DNA of 15,897 nucleotides from Pseudomonadota bacterium (GCA_023391175.1 JAEWBL010000012.1:1-15897), one strand, 5' to 3'; shown: positions 7,157 through 14,932, numbered from the stretch's first letter. Notes: a model not told the origin generated them from the sequence alone. Program-made: numbers and translations.

Positions 7157-8833
7157 TCAATTGCCCGTAGGCAGGGGGATCTTGACACCCTCGCCGGCGA
7201 GTTGCTCGCGCACCCACTGGAAATTCTCGTATCTCGAGATCTCGACCGGTCCCGCGTAGCTCTGGCTCTGCATCTTGCGGGGCGGGTACTGAATGTACGT
7301 CGCCATGAGCTCCTTGATCGCCGCGCTGATCGTCACCAGCGTCCAGGTGCGCTCGGTGTAGTTGTTCATGAAGATGTCGTAGCGCTCCTGCGGGTCCTGC
7401 CAGAGGTCGAAGACCTGCGGGACTGTGGCGACATACTTTTCCGCGCCCTTCCAACCGAGGTTCGTGTCGACGGCGAGACCGCCCGTCGTGACGCCTCCGT
7501 CGCCACGCAGGTTGAACACCGCCTTGTAGTTGCCGACGCGGGCGGCGCCGGGCGTCAGCTCGTTCTCGGTGAAATAGAACCAGTTCTTGCGGGCGGACTT
7601 CCCCGTGCCGAGCAGGATGGGGCTCATGTCATAGCTGTCGAAGATGATGGGCTGGCCCTCGCGGTCCTTCTCCGGAAGCTTGAGGCCGGCCACGCTGGCA
7701 AAGGTCGCCATCAAATCAAGGCCGCCCACGATGTCGTGGTTCTTGGCCTGCGGCTTGATCTTGCCGGGCCAGACCGCAATGGCGGGCACACGGTTGCCGC
7801 CTTCCCGCACCGTACCCTTGGTACCGCGGAAGGGGGTGTAGCCTGCATCAGGGTAGACATCCTGCCAGGCACCGTTGTCGGTTGTGTAGAAGATGAGCGT
7901 ATTCTTGTCGAGGCCGGCAGCCTTCAGCTTGTCGACGATGCGCCCGATGCGCGTATCGAGCTCGACGACGCTGTCAGCATACTTCGTTTTCGACATCGAC
8001 TTATGCTCGAATTCGGGCGCTGGCAGATTTGGCTGGTGCACCTTCATGAAATTGACGTTGATAAAGAAGGGTGTGTTCGGCGTCTTCGCGGCATCGTCAA
8101 TGAAGTCCAGCGCGGCCTTCTCCACGTAGCCGTCGAAGAAGGGGATACCGACCACCCCCTCCTTGCCGTCAACCACGGGTGTGTTGACGTACTGCCCGTT
8201 GATCTTGAACTCCTCGACGGGTTTCTCGCCGGCTTTGCCGGAAAGCGCGCCTTTGGTGACCCGGTTGAACATGGCGCGCAGCTCCGGGTCCATGTCGGGG
8301 AACCAAGTGGGGTCGCCGTAGGTGTAGGCGTTGAGGTGGTACAGCCCGGCATATTTCATGACGTCGTAGCCCTGGGCGTTGGGCAGCGCATAGTCCGCCT
8401 CACCGAGGTGCCATTTACCGGTGAAGTAAGTCTTGTACCCGCCCTGCTTGAGTACTGATGCAACGGTCCACTCCGCCGCCGGCAGGCCGCCGCCATCGCC
8501 CTGGAAGGAAACCGTCGTCATGCCGCTGCGATTGGGAATTCGGCCCGTCTGCATTGCGGCGCGGCCAGGCGTGCAGCTCGGCTGGGCGTAGAACGAGAAA
8601 AACGTCATCCCGTTCTCGGCCAATTCGTCGATGTGGGGCGTCGGCATGCCGCGTCCCTCGCCGCCGCCGTAGGGGCCGAGGTCGCCATAGCCCGTGTCGT
8701 CCGACACGATGAGAAGGATGTTCGGCTTGCTCGGAGCCTGAGCTTGAACCGCAGAGCTGATGCCCAAGGCGAGGAGCCCTGCGGCAAAGGAGGCTGGAAG
8801 CCTGGCGTGAATCCGGTCCATTGGCTTTCCCAT
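7157..8833 (-). CDS. Exported sulfatase (arylsulfatase-like)
   Basis: This 558-residue protein is a formylglycine-dependent sulfatase of the alkaline phosphatase superfamily, which hydrolyses sulfate esters. A signal peptide covers about residues 1-33 (LPASFAAGLLALGISSAVQA), so it acts in the periplasm or outside. SDDTGYGDLG at 44-53 gives the first metal-binding aspartates D45-D46. C87-T-P-G-R91 is the C-x-P-x-R signature whose cysteine becomes formylglycine. GKWHLG at 139-144 and TTDNG with D319-N320 are further conserved active-site segments. Cysteine-type sulfatases need a maturation enzyme (FGE or anSME); none is in the window. A second ATG at codon 5 is possible, since GGGAAAG lies just before it but very close. 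Substrate is unknown. It sits between the integrase region and the oxidoreductase, and I cannot tell whether it belongs to the island. Confidence 0.93.
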   Translation of the reverse strand: MGKPMDRIHARLPASFAAGLLALGISSAVQAQAPSKPNILLIVSDDTGYGDLGPYGGGEGRGMPTPHIDELAENGMTFFSFYAQPSCTPGRAAMQTGRIPNRSGMTTVSFQGDGGGLPAAEWTVASVLKQGGYKTYFTGKWHLGEADYALPNAQGYDVMKYAGLYHLNAYTYGDPTWFPDMDPELRAMFNRVTKGALSGKAGEKPVEEFKINGQYVNTPVVDGKEGVVGIPFFDGYVEKAALDFIDDAAKTPNTPFFINVNFMKVHQPNLPAPEFEHKSMSKTKYADSVVELDTRIGRIVDKLKAAGLDKNTLIFYTTDNGAWQDVYPDAGYTPFRGTKGTVREGGNRVPAIAVWPGKIKPQAKNHDIVGGLDLMATFASVAGLKLPEKDREGQPIIFDSYDMSPILLGTGKSARKNWFYFTENELTPGAARVGNYKAVFNLRGDGGVTTGGLAVDTNLGWKGAEKYVATVPQVFDLWQDPQERYDIFMNNYTERTWTLVTISAAIKELMATYIQYPPRKMQSQSYAGPVEISRYENFQWVREQLAGEGVKIPLPTGN

Positions 8834-9269
8834 TCTTGAAGCGGTCGGCGCTCGCTTGGAAATGGCAATGCGGAAATGGGTACGCTGCCGCAGCTGTAAC
8901 GTGTCTAAAGCTTAGCTATTGGTCAAATGAAATGGCCGTGTTTTCGTTGGTCACTCACCTGCTTTCCTCTCCTCCGGCCATGATATCGCGCCTGCCAGTT
9001 GCCCAGCACCTCCACTGTTGCGCATGGCCGCGCCCCTTTGAACTTGCGTATCGGCGGTATCCGGCCCCGTTTCCCTGCTGAAATCTTGGCCCAAAAGAGC
9101 GCTTTTCAGTCGTTCGACCTTCGCCCGACTCCCATCGACACGCCGGCGCCCCGGCTGAACGTCAGCGCAGTCATGGCGCCGCCTGCGTCGCACCCGGCAT
9201 CAGGCTGTGGCGGTGCTTCCAGGAGCAAGCCCCGCGCCGAGCGAACCGGCGCGGGGTGCTCTCGGGAGC
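8834..9269. other. Gene-free stretch upstream of sulfatase
   Basis: These 436 bases hold no convincing gene. TTGGTCA occurs twice 28 bp apart (8919-8925 and 8947-8953); read on the minus strand as TGACCAA these lie about 85-120 bases before the sulfatase start and could be regulator sites. A TTGACC hexamer overlaps one copy, but no good -10 partner is at the right distance. The right end carries a strong hairpin at 9230-9256. Confidence 0.5.
9230..9256 (-). terminator. Hairpin terminator after oxidoreductase gene
   Basis: CCCCGCGCCG and CGGCGCGGGG form a perfect 10-bp GC-only stem with a 7-base loop (AGCGAAC), starting 13 bases past the stop of the oxidoreductase gene. The following minus-strand bases are only weakly T-rich (CTTGCTCC). 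The position and strength make termination likely. Confidence 0.65.
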
Positions 9270-10286
9270 TTATTCCCAGCCTTCCAGCACGATCTTGCCG
9301 ATGGACCGCCCGCTCTCCAGCGCGAGGTGAGCGCGCCGGAGGTTGTCCGGGGTGATGGGGCCGAAATGGGCGCCGAGGGTGGTGCGCAGGAGACCTTCGT
9401 CCACCAGTCCCGCGACCTCGGAGAGGATGCGGTGCTGGGCGTCCATGTCCGGGGTCTCGAACATGGAACGGGTGAACATGGATTCCCACGCCAGCGCGCC
9501 GCTCTTGGGCTTCAGGAGCGTGGCGTCGAGCGCGGCGGGATCGTCGATGACGCAGATGGCGCCCTGCGGCACCAGCGCCTCGACCAGCTGCGGCCAGTGC
9601 TGATGGGTGCCGGTGATGCTGAAGATGCGATGCGCGCCGCCAAGGCCGAGCGCCTTCAATTCACCAGCGAGGGGCTTGGTATGGTCGATCACATGGTCGG
9701 CGCCCAGGTCCTTCACCCAGGCGACGCTCTCCGGCCGGGAGGCGGTGCCGACGATGGTGGCGGAGGCGAGCCGATGCGCCAGCTGCACCGCCATGGAGCC
9801 GACGCCGCCCGCCGCCCCGACGATCAGCAGCACCGTCTTGTCGTCGGCGACGCCACGCGGCAGGCGGAGGCGGTCGAACAGGCTCTCATAGGCCGTAAGC
9901 GCCGTGAGCGGCAGGGCCGCGGCCTCTGCGAAGGAAAGCGTCCTGGGCTTGCGCGCCGCGATGCGGGCATCCACCAGATGAAGCTCGGCGTTGGTGCCCG
10001 GCCGGGTGATGGCACCGGCATAATAGACCTCATCCCCGACGCAGAACGCCCCGGCGTCGGCGCCCACCGCCTCGACCACGCCGGCCGCATCCCAGCCGAG
10101 GATCACCGGCGCCTCTGCGGTGCCCTGGCGGCGCATGCGCACCTTGGTGTCCACGGGATTGACCGAAATGGCCTTCACCCGCACCAGCAGGTCGCGCGGA
10201 CCCGGCACGGGGTCCGGCGCCTCGAAGGCGAACAGGGCGTCCGCGCTGTCGGCGGGGCGGGAGGCGACGTAACCGATGGCCTTCAT
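9270..10286 (-). CDS. MDR-family NADPH:quinone oxidoreductase-like protein
   Basis: This 338-residue medium-chain dehydrogenase/reductase matches the family often named zinc-binding alcohol dehydrogenase (TIGR02817-like). The N-terminal GroES-like part includes ISVNPVDTKVR at 40-50. The Rossmann fold is marked by VGAAGGVGSMAVQLA at 156-170. The usual zinc motif GHE-x2-G is replaced by GWDAAG at 64-69, and the four-cysteine structural zinc lobe is absent. It therefore looks like a zinc-independent, quinone-oxidoreductase-type enzyme. GAGAGAG about 6 bases before the ATG can serve as ribosome site. It is divergent from an HxlR regulator with a palindrome between them, a common arrangement in which the regulator controls the reductase in response to quinones or electrophiles. 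The exact substrate is unknown. Confidence 0.9.
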   Translation of the reverse strand: MKAIGYVASRPADSADALFAFEAPDPVPGPRDLLVRVKAISVNPVDTKVRMRRQGTAEAPVILGWDAAGVVEAVGADAGAFCVGDEVYYAGAITRPGTNAELHLVDARIAARKPRTLSFAEAAALPLTALTAYESLFDRLRLPRGVADDKTVLLIVGAAGGVGSMAVQLAHRLASATIVGTASRPESVAWVKDLGADHVIDHTKPLAGELKALGLGGAHRIFSITGTHQHWPQLVEALVPQGAICVIDDPAALDATLLKPKSGALAWESMFTRSMFETPDMDAQHRILSEVAGLVDEGLLRTTLGAHFGPITPDNLRRAHLALESGRSIGKIVLEGWE

Positions 10287-10380
10287 GACGATCTCTCTCG
10301 AAGCAGGCGCGGAGCGCGCCGTCGCTCCCTAATCTCGATCGTCCCGCGCCCTGCGCAAGACGGCACAATCGCGTGGGGTG

Positions 10381-10396
10381 GTATCAGGATTGATAC
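10381..10396. promoter_or_regulatory. Probable HxlR operator palindrome
   Basis: GTATCA-GGAT-TGATAC is a perfect 6-bp inverted repeat with a 4-base spacer. It lies 94 bases before the oxidoreductase start and 68 bases before the regulator's TTG start. HxlR/DUF24 regulators typically bind GTAT/ATAC palindromes in such divergent gaps. Binding here is inferred. Confidence 0.65.
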
Positions 10397-10451
10397 GCCG
10401 AGTGGCGCGCGTGCGCGGCGTCCGCCATACTTCCCAGCCGCGACAGCGGGT

Positions 10452-10457
10452 GGAGGA
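10452..10457 (+). promoter_or_regulatory. Ribosome binding site selecting a TTG start
   Basis: GGAGGA is followed by 7 bases and then TTG at 10465. No other in-frame start candidate of the regulator has a comparable site. The upstream GTG at 10378 would also place the operator palindrome inside the gene. Confidence 0.7.
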
Positions 10458-10464
10458 CAGAGCA

Positions 10465-10839
10465 TTGGCACGGCGCCATGTGACTTATCCGGGCACGGGA
10501 TGCCCGGTCGAAGCAGCGCTGGCGCTGATCGGCGCCAAGTGGAAGGGCGCGACACTCCATCACCTCATGGAGGGAGAGCAGCGTTTCTCCGAGCTGCGCC
10601 GGCGCATGCCCAAGGTCACCCAGCGCATCCTCTCAAAGGCGCTGCGCGAGCTGGAGGCGGACGGGCTGGTCCTGCGCCGGGTCTATCCCACCGTCCCGCC
10701 GCAGGTCGGCTACCGCCTCACGCAGAAGGGCGAGGCCTTGCGGAACGCGGTGGAGGCACTGGCGGATTTCGGGCGCGGCCACCTCCAGGGCGCGGCCTGC
10801 CCGTTCCCCCACGCAGAGCACGCAATGGCCGCCGAATAG
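10465..10839 (+). CDS. HxlR-family (DUF24) transcriptional regulator
   Basis: With the TTG start at 10465 the protein has 124 residues, the usual size of this family. It is a winged helix-turn-helix DNA-binding protein. The segment CPVEAALALIGAKWKG, then FSELRRRMPKVTQRILSKAL, then the wing EADGLVLRRVYPTVPPQVGY, is the classic HxlR core. C13 is the conserved N-terminal cysteine that acts as redox or electrophile sensor in several members; C112 near the end is a possible partner. The longer version from GTG at 10378 would add 29 basic, unlike-family residues that cover the operator, so I reject it. It probably represses itself and the divergent oxidoreductase. The MBL hydrolase begins 36 bases downstream and may be co-transcribed. 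Confidence 0.92.
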   Translation: MARRHVTYPGTGCPVEAALALIGAKWKGATLHHLMEGEQRFSELRRRMPKVTQRILSKALRELEADGLVLRRVYPTVPPQVGYRLTQKGEALRNAVEALADFGRGHLQGAACPFPHAEHAMAAE

Positions 10840-10875
10840 CGCGCGAGCACAGATTATTTCGGCTAGAGTCGGGCC

Positions 10876-11880
10876 ATGCCCCGTCCGTATCATCATGGCC
10901 CCGCCTCGGATCATTTCGACGGCACGCGCTTCTTCAATCCCGATCATCCCTCCACAGACAAGAGCCTGAAGGACCTGCTCGCGTGGCGCCGGGCCAAGCG
11001 CGCACAGGATCCGGCACCTGTCGGCTGGCCGGCCGCGCCGCCGCTCCCCGCACGGGAAGAGACGCCGCCGGCGCACGTGGCGGCCGGCATCCGCATCACC
11101 ATGGTCGGGCACGCCAGCGTCCTGATCCAGGTGGCGGGGCTGAACATCCTCACCGATCCGGTCTGGTCGGAACGGGCCGGTCCGCTCCGGTTTCTCGGGC
11201 CGAAGCGGCACAATCCGCCCGGCATCGCCTTCGCGGACCTCCCGCCCATCGACTGGGTGCTGCTCAGCCACAACCATTACGACCACATGGATATTGCGAC
11301 GCTCCGTCGCCTCCAGCGCGCCCATCGCCCGCGGGTGCTGACGCCGCTCGGCAACGACAAGATCCTGCGCCCGCAGCTCAAGGCCCTCGACATCACCACC
11401 GGCGACTGGGGCGCGCGCTTCGATCTCGGCGCAGGGGTGGAGGCGATCCTGCACCCCGCCAACCACTGGTCGGCGCGCGGCATAAGGGACCGGCGGTTTG
11501 CCTTGTGGGCGGGCTTCGTGCTGGCGACGCCGCAGGGGCTGATCTATTTCGCCGGCGATACCGGATACGGCACCGGCGCCATCTTCCGGGCGGTCGCCCG
11601 CGACTTCGGCGCGCCGCGGGTGGCGCTGATCCCCATCGGCGCCTATGAGCCGCGCTGGTTCATGGCCCCGCAGCACACCAATCCCGAGGAAGCCGTGCGC
11701 ATCCTGGAGGACACCGGCGCCACCCAGGGCCTCGGCATCCACTGGGGCACGTTCCGCCTCACCGACGAGGGGCAGGATGCGCCGAAGCGGGCGCTCGGCG
11801 AGGCGCTCGACGCCGCCGGCATCGCGCGACACCGTTTCCTGCCGCTTCATCCGGGACAAGTGTGGGAGGTGCCGGCCTAG
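10876..11880 (+). CDS. MBL-fold metallo-hydrolase, NAPE-PLD/UlaG-like
   Basis: This 334-residue protein has a metallo-beta-lactamase fold. The order of motifs fits the lactonase/phospholipase branch related to NAPE-hydrolysing phospholipase D and RomA. TMVGHASVLIQ at 75-85 and ILTDPVWS at 91-98 open the fold. SHNHYDH at 131-137 supplies metal ligands H132, H134, D136 and H137. H197 (PANHWS), D228 (FAGDTGYG) and H289 (GIHWGTF) complete the two-metal site. No signal peptide is seen, so it is likely cytoplasmic; residues 1-60 resemble the proline-rich leader of this branch. The ribosome site is weak. Its TAG overlaps the stop of the convergent phosphotransferase gene. The physiological substrate cannot be read from sequence. 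Confidence 0.92.
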   Translation: MPRPYHHGPASDHFDGTRFFNPDHPSTDKSLKDLLAWRRAKRAQDPAPVGWPAAPPLPAREETPPAHVAAGIRITMVGHASVLIQVAGLNILTDPVWSERAGPLRFLGPKRHNPPGIAFADLPPIDWVLLSHNHYDHMDIATLRRLQRAHRPRVLTPLGNDKILRPQLKALDITTGDWGARFDLGAGVEAILHPANHWSARGIRDRRFALWAGFVLATPQGLIYFAGDTGYGTGAIFRAVARDFGAPRVALIPIGAYEPRWFMAPQHTNPEEAVRILEDTGATQGLGIHWGTFRLTDEGQDAPKRALGEALDAAGIARHRFLPLHPGQVWEVPA

Positions 11881-13364
11881 CCGATGGCCTCCTCGAGCCG
11901 GTCGGCGACGGTCTTCAGCACCTTGACCCGGCCGTAGCGCTTGTCTTCCGATTCCACGAGGGTCCAGGGGGCGAAGCGGGTGGAGGTGCGGTCCACCATT
12001 TCGGTCACCGCCGCCTCGTAGAGGGGCCATTTCTCCCGGTTGCGCCAGTCTTCGGGGGTCAGCTTGAAGCGCTTGTAGGCGACCGTCTCGCGCTCCTCGA
12101 AGCGGCGGGCCTGCTCCTCCTGGCTGATGGCGAGCCAGAACTTCACCACCACATAGTTGGCGGCCGAGAGCTGGGCCTCGAAATCGTTGATCTCGCCGTA
12201 GGCGCGGCCCCAGTCGTCGGGACCGCACAGACCTTCCACCCGCTCCACCAGCACGCGGCCGTACCACGACCGGTCGAAGATCACGGTGCGCCCGTGGGCC
12301 GGGATGTGCCGCCAGAAGCGCCAGAGATAGGGCCGCGCCCGCTCCTCGTCGGTGGGCGCCGCGATGGGATGCACGCGGAAGCGCCGCGGATCGAGCGCCC
12401 GCCGCAGCCGCATGATGGTTGAACTCTTGCCCGCCGCATCCGACCCCTCGAACGCCACCACCAGCCCCGCATCGGCGAAGCGCGGGGAATTGGTGAGGCG
12501 GGTGATGCGGCTCTGCTCCTGCGCGAGCTGACGGTCGTAATCGTCTTCGTCGAGGGATTTCGAGAGGTCGAGGGTGGAAAGGATGGAGAAGGTCGGCAGT
12601 GCCGCCGGCAGCCGTGTCGGGTTGGGCGCGAGCGGCTGGGGCGCCGGCTCGGGCTCGGAGACCATGGCCCTGAGCTTCTCCAAGAGCAGGCTGCCGGCCA
12701 TGGCGTCGCGATATTCCTCGTCGGCGGCCGGCACCACGTGCCAGGGCGAGGTCTCGGTGGAGGTGGCGCGGGCGGCATCCTCGGAGATGGCGAGCAGCCG
12801 CTTGCGCGGGCCGGAGCCTTTCAGCTCCGCCCATTCCCGCACCACGGGGCGCTGCCAATCGCCCTTGGTGACGCCCTTGAGGCGGGCGCGGGCCTCCTCC
12901 TCGTCCAGATAGAGCCAGATCTTGAGCAGGCTCACGCCCTCGGCATGGAGCATGCCCTCGAAGCGCTGGATCTCCTCCAGCGCCGCCATGAAGTCGCCGC
13001 GCTTCATCTCGTCCAGCGCCCGCTTGCACAGGGGTGCGTGGTACCAGGAGCCGAGCATGATGCCGATCTGGCCGAAGGGCGGCAGCTCGCGCCAGTATTT
13101 CCACATGGCCGGACGATCTTCCGGCGCGCAGGGCATGTCGAAGGTGAGCGTCTGCAGCTTGCGCACGTCGAGCCAGCCGTAGAGGCGGTTCAGCACCGCG
13201 CCCTTGCCGGCGCCGTCCGGGCCATGGATCAGGACGATGAGGCTGCGGCGCTTCTGCTCGATCAGCTGGAACTGCGCGGTGAGCAAATCCTCGCGCAGGC
13301 TGGGCTCCATCGCCTTGAAGGCGGCCTTGTCGAGATGGTGCGCGAACGTCGCGGATTCGAACAT
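11877..13364 (-). CDS. pap: Polyphosphate:AMP phosphotransferase (two-domain PPK2)
   Basis: This 495-residue enzyme has two PPK2 domains in tandem, the architecture of polyphosphate:AMP phosphotransferase, which makes ADP from AMP with polyphosphate as donor. Walker A motifs are GPDGAGKG at 48-55 and GSDAAGKS at 307-314. The second domain carries the full catalytic set, including DRSWYGRVLVERVEG and the lid-like PWTLVESEDKRYGRVKVL. The first has GSWYHAPL at the matching place, lacking the DR pair and the following arginine, so it is probably structural or weakly active. The start at 13364 is chosen because GGAGGAG lies about 8 bases upstream; an upstream in-frame start at 13421 would overlap the MaoC gene and add 19 unlike residues. 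It follows the MaoC-like gene by 43 bases and is probably in one operon. Confidence 0.95.
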   Translation of the reverse strand: MFESATFAHHLDKAAFKAMEPSLREDLLTAQFQLIEQKRRSLIVLIHGPDGAGKGAVLNRLYGWLDVRKLQTLTFDMPCAPEDRPAMWKYWRELPPFGQIGIMLGSWYHAPLCKRALDEMKRGDFMAALEEIQRFEGMLHAEGVSLLKIWLYLDEEEARARLKGVTKGDWQRPVVREWAELKGSGPRKRLLAISEDAARATSTETSPWHVVPAADEEYRDAMAGSLLLEKLRAMVSEPEPAPQPLAPNPTRLPAALPTFSILSTLDLSKSLDEDDYDRQLAQEQSRITRLTNSPRFADAGLVVAFEGSDAAGKSSTIMRLRRALDPRRFRVHPIAAPTDEERARPYLWRFWRHIPAHGRTVIFDRSWYGRVLVERVEGLCGPDDWGRAYGEINDFEAQLSAANYVVVKFWLAISQEEQARRFEERETVAYKRFKLTPEDWRNREKWPLYEAAVTEMVDRTSTRFAPWTLVESEDKRYGRVKVLKTVADRLEEAIG

Positions 13365-13407
13365 GCCGCCTCTCCTCCTGCCGGGGGGAGGCAGCCTGTA
13401 CGAGCCG

Positions 13408-13860
13408 TCAGGCGGATGCAACTTTCTGGGTGGCGGCGGACGGCACCTTCACCCACGCCTCGCCATCCAGCACCACCTCGCCCTTCACCGTGCAGATGCA
13501 GGAGAGGCGGGCGCGGAAGCGCTCGGGGATCAACTCCACCACGCGCACTTCCACCTCCACCGTGTCGTCGATGCGCACGGGAGCCCGGAAGTTCAGCGTC
13601 TGGGAGATGTAGACCGCGCCCGGACCCGGAAGGCGCGTGCCGAGCACGGCGGAGATCAGGCTCGCCGTGTAGAGGCCATGGGCGATACGGCCACCGAAGG
13701 GCGTGCGCGCGGCGAAATGCTGGGACAGATGGATGGGATTTCGATCGCCGGTGAGTTCGGCGAAGCCAACGATGTCGGAGGAGGAGACCGTCTTCGACAT
13801 GCGCTCGATGCGCCCGACCGTCAGGTCTTCAAAAAAGAGGTTCTGCAATTCGAGGAACAT
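13408..13860 (-). CDS. MaoC-like (R)-enoyl-CoA hydratase
   Basis: This 150-residue hot-dog-fold protein resembles PhaJ/MaoC (R)-specific enoyl-CoA hydratases, which add water to trans-2-enoyl-CoA. TGDRNPIHLSQHFAARTPFG at 37-56 holds the catalytic dyad D39 and H44, and GGRIAHG at 56-62 completes the hydratase motif. LNFRAPVRIDDTVEVEVRV further on matches the conserved second hot-dog strand. The length fits single-domain members. GGAAG about 9 bases before the ATG supports the start. The polyphosphate:AMP phosphotransferase begins 43 bases downstream on the same strand. Its products could feed polyhydroxyalkanoate synthesis or another acyl-CoA route; no PHA gene is in the window, so the pathway stays open. 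Confidence 0.92.
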   Translation of the reverse strand: MFLELQNLFFEDLTVGRIERMSKTVSSSDIVGFAELTGDRNPIHLSQHFAARTPFGGRIAHGLYTASLISAVLGTRLPGPGAVYISQTLNFRAPVRIDDTVEVEVRVVELIPERFRARLSCICTVKGEVVLDGEAWVKVPSAATQKVASA

Positions 13861-13972
13861 GGGCGCGCTTCCGTTATGCTTGTCGGGGCGCGCACTCTAG
13901 AAGCCAGCCGCACGGCTGGAAAGTCGGCCGAAATGGTAAGCCGGAACGTCGCAGGGGCGGCGGAGCAGGGCA

Positions 13973-13993
13973 GAGGCGGCGTCAGGCCGCCTC
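13973..13993 (-). terminator. Hairpin across the stop of the DnaJ-like gene
   Basis: GAGGCGGC and GCCGCCTC form a perfect 8-bp stem around a 5-base loop (GTCAG) that contains part of the stop codon. No T-run follows. It may protect the 3' end or help termination. Confidence 0.4.
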
Positions 13994-14932
13994 CCCCTTG
14001 AGCTTGCGCATCAGCTCTTCCAGCTCCGCGTTCTTGTCCGCCGGCAGCACCACATTCACCCGCGCCAAGAGGTCGCCGTGGCCGCCGGTGGCGTTGGGCA
14101 GCCCCTTGCCACGCAGGCGGAACGTACGCCCGCCGGAGGTCCAGGCCGGAATGGCGAGTTCCACCGCGCCGGTCAGCGTCGGCACCCGCACCTTGGCCCC
14201 GAGCACCGCATCGGCGAGCGGCACGTCGATCGCCTGCCGCAGGTCGTCGCCATCGCGCTCGAACACCGGATGCGTGGCGTAGGAGATGGTCACGTAGGCA
14301 TCACCCGACGGCCCGCCCATGGGGCTCGGCTCGCCCTGCCCCTTGAGGCGCATGCGGTGCCCCTCGCGGGTGCCGGGCGCGATCTTGATGTCGATCTGCT
14401 TGCCGTTGGGCAGGCCGACACGCTTCGACGCCCCCTGCGTCGCCTCCTCGAAGGAGACGGGGAGCGTGATCTCCATGTCGGCGCCGGGCTGGGGCGCGAA
14501 GCCGCCACCGGCAGACCGGCGCTGCCGACCGAAGCCGAAGATGTCGCCGATATCCTCGAACCCGCCGCCGCCGCCACGGGAGGTGCGCCGCGCCCCCTCG
14601 GGACCGAAGGAGAAGCTCTCGAAAATCGTGTCGCCGTCGAAGCCGGAGAAGCCGCCCGGCCCGCGCCGGGGCCCACCGCCGCCGAAGCCGGAAAATTCCG
14701 GCGCGCGCGGCTTGCCCTCCGCGTCGATCTCGCCGCGGTCGAACTGGCCCCGCTTCTCCTTGTCGGAGAGAATCTCGTGCGCCGCGTTCAGCTCGGCGAA
14801 GCGGTCCTGGGCCTTGGGATCGGACGCATTGGCATCCGGGTGGAGCTTCTTCGCGAGCTTGCGATAGGCGCGCTTGATCTCTGCCTCGTCGGCGGTCTTG
14901 GAAACACCGAGGACGTCGTAGGGATCACGCAT
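13982..14932 (-). CDS. DnaJ/CbpA-type co-chaperone without zinc finger
   Basis: This 316-residue J-domain protein stimulates DnaK ATPase and delivers client proteins. The J domain covers about 1-68 with H31-P-D33. A Gly/Phe- and Arg-rich linker spans roughly 75-145 (FSGFGGGGPRRGPGG and FDGDTIFESFSFG). The C-terminal substrate-binding domains run from about 150 (DMEITLPVSFEEATQGA) to 310. The CxxCxGxG zinc-finger repeats of true DnaJ are absent, so it is a type II, CbpA-like protein rather than the main DnaJ. It lies downstream of the lipoprotein gene on the same strand with 145 bases between, enough for its own promoter. It is cytoplasmic. Confidence 0.93.
   Translation of the reverse strand: MRDPYDVLGVSKTADEAEIKRAYRKLAKKLHPDANASDPKAQDRFAELNAAHEILSDKEKRGQFDRGEIDAEGKPRAPEFSGFGGGGPRRGPGGFSGFDGDTIFESFSFGPEGARRTSRGGGGGFEDIGDIFGFGRQRRSAGGGFAPQPGADMEITLPVSFEEATQGASKRVGLPNGKQIDIKIAPGTREGHRMRLKGQGEPSPMGGPSGDAYVTISYATHPVFERDGDDLRQAIDVPLADAVLGAKVRVPTLTGAVELAIPAWTSGGRTFRLRGKGLPNATGGHGDLLARVNVVLPADKNAELEELMRKLKGEAA

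Noticed and set aside
6660..7454. 264-codon minus-strand frame across the integrase-sulfatase gap
   Set aside because: It overlaps both flanking genes in another frame and reads as random Arg/Ala/Gly-rich sequence.
7202..8458. 418-codon plus-strand frame opposite the sulfatase
   Set aside because: It mirrors the sulfatase codons and lacks domain features; the sulfatase has its full active-site motifs.
9207..11648. 813-codon plus-strand open frame
   Set aside because: It runs antisense to the oxidoreductase and across the regulator and MBL hydrolase in another frame. The translation is low-complexity Arg/Gly/Pro-rich with no domain, a usual effect of high GC.
10876..11880. MBL hydrolase as the accessory enzyme of an Avs1-type system
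   Set aside because: It is far from the NTPase, lies in chromosome-like GC-rich DNA beside the HxlR regulator, and has NAPE-PLD/UlaG-like motifs.
10633..13104. 823-codon minus-strand open frame
   Set aside because: It overlaps the regulator, MBL hydrolase and PPK2 genes, all of which have clear family motifs. Its own translation has none.
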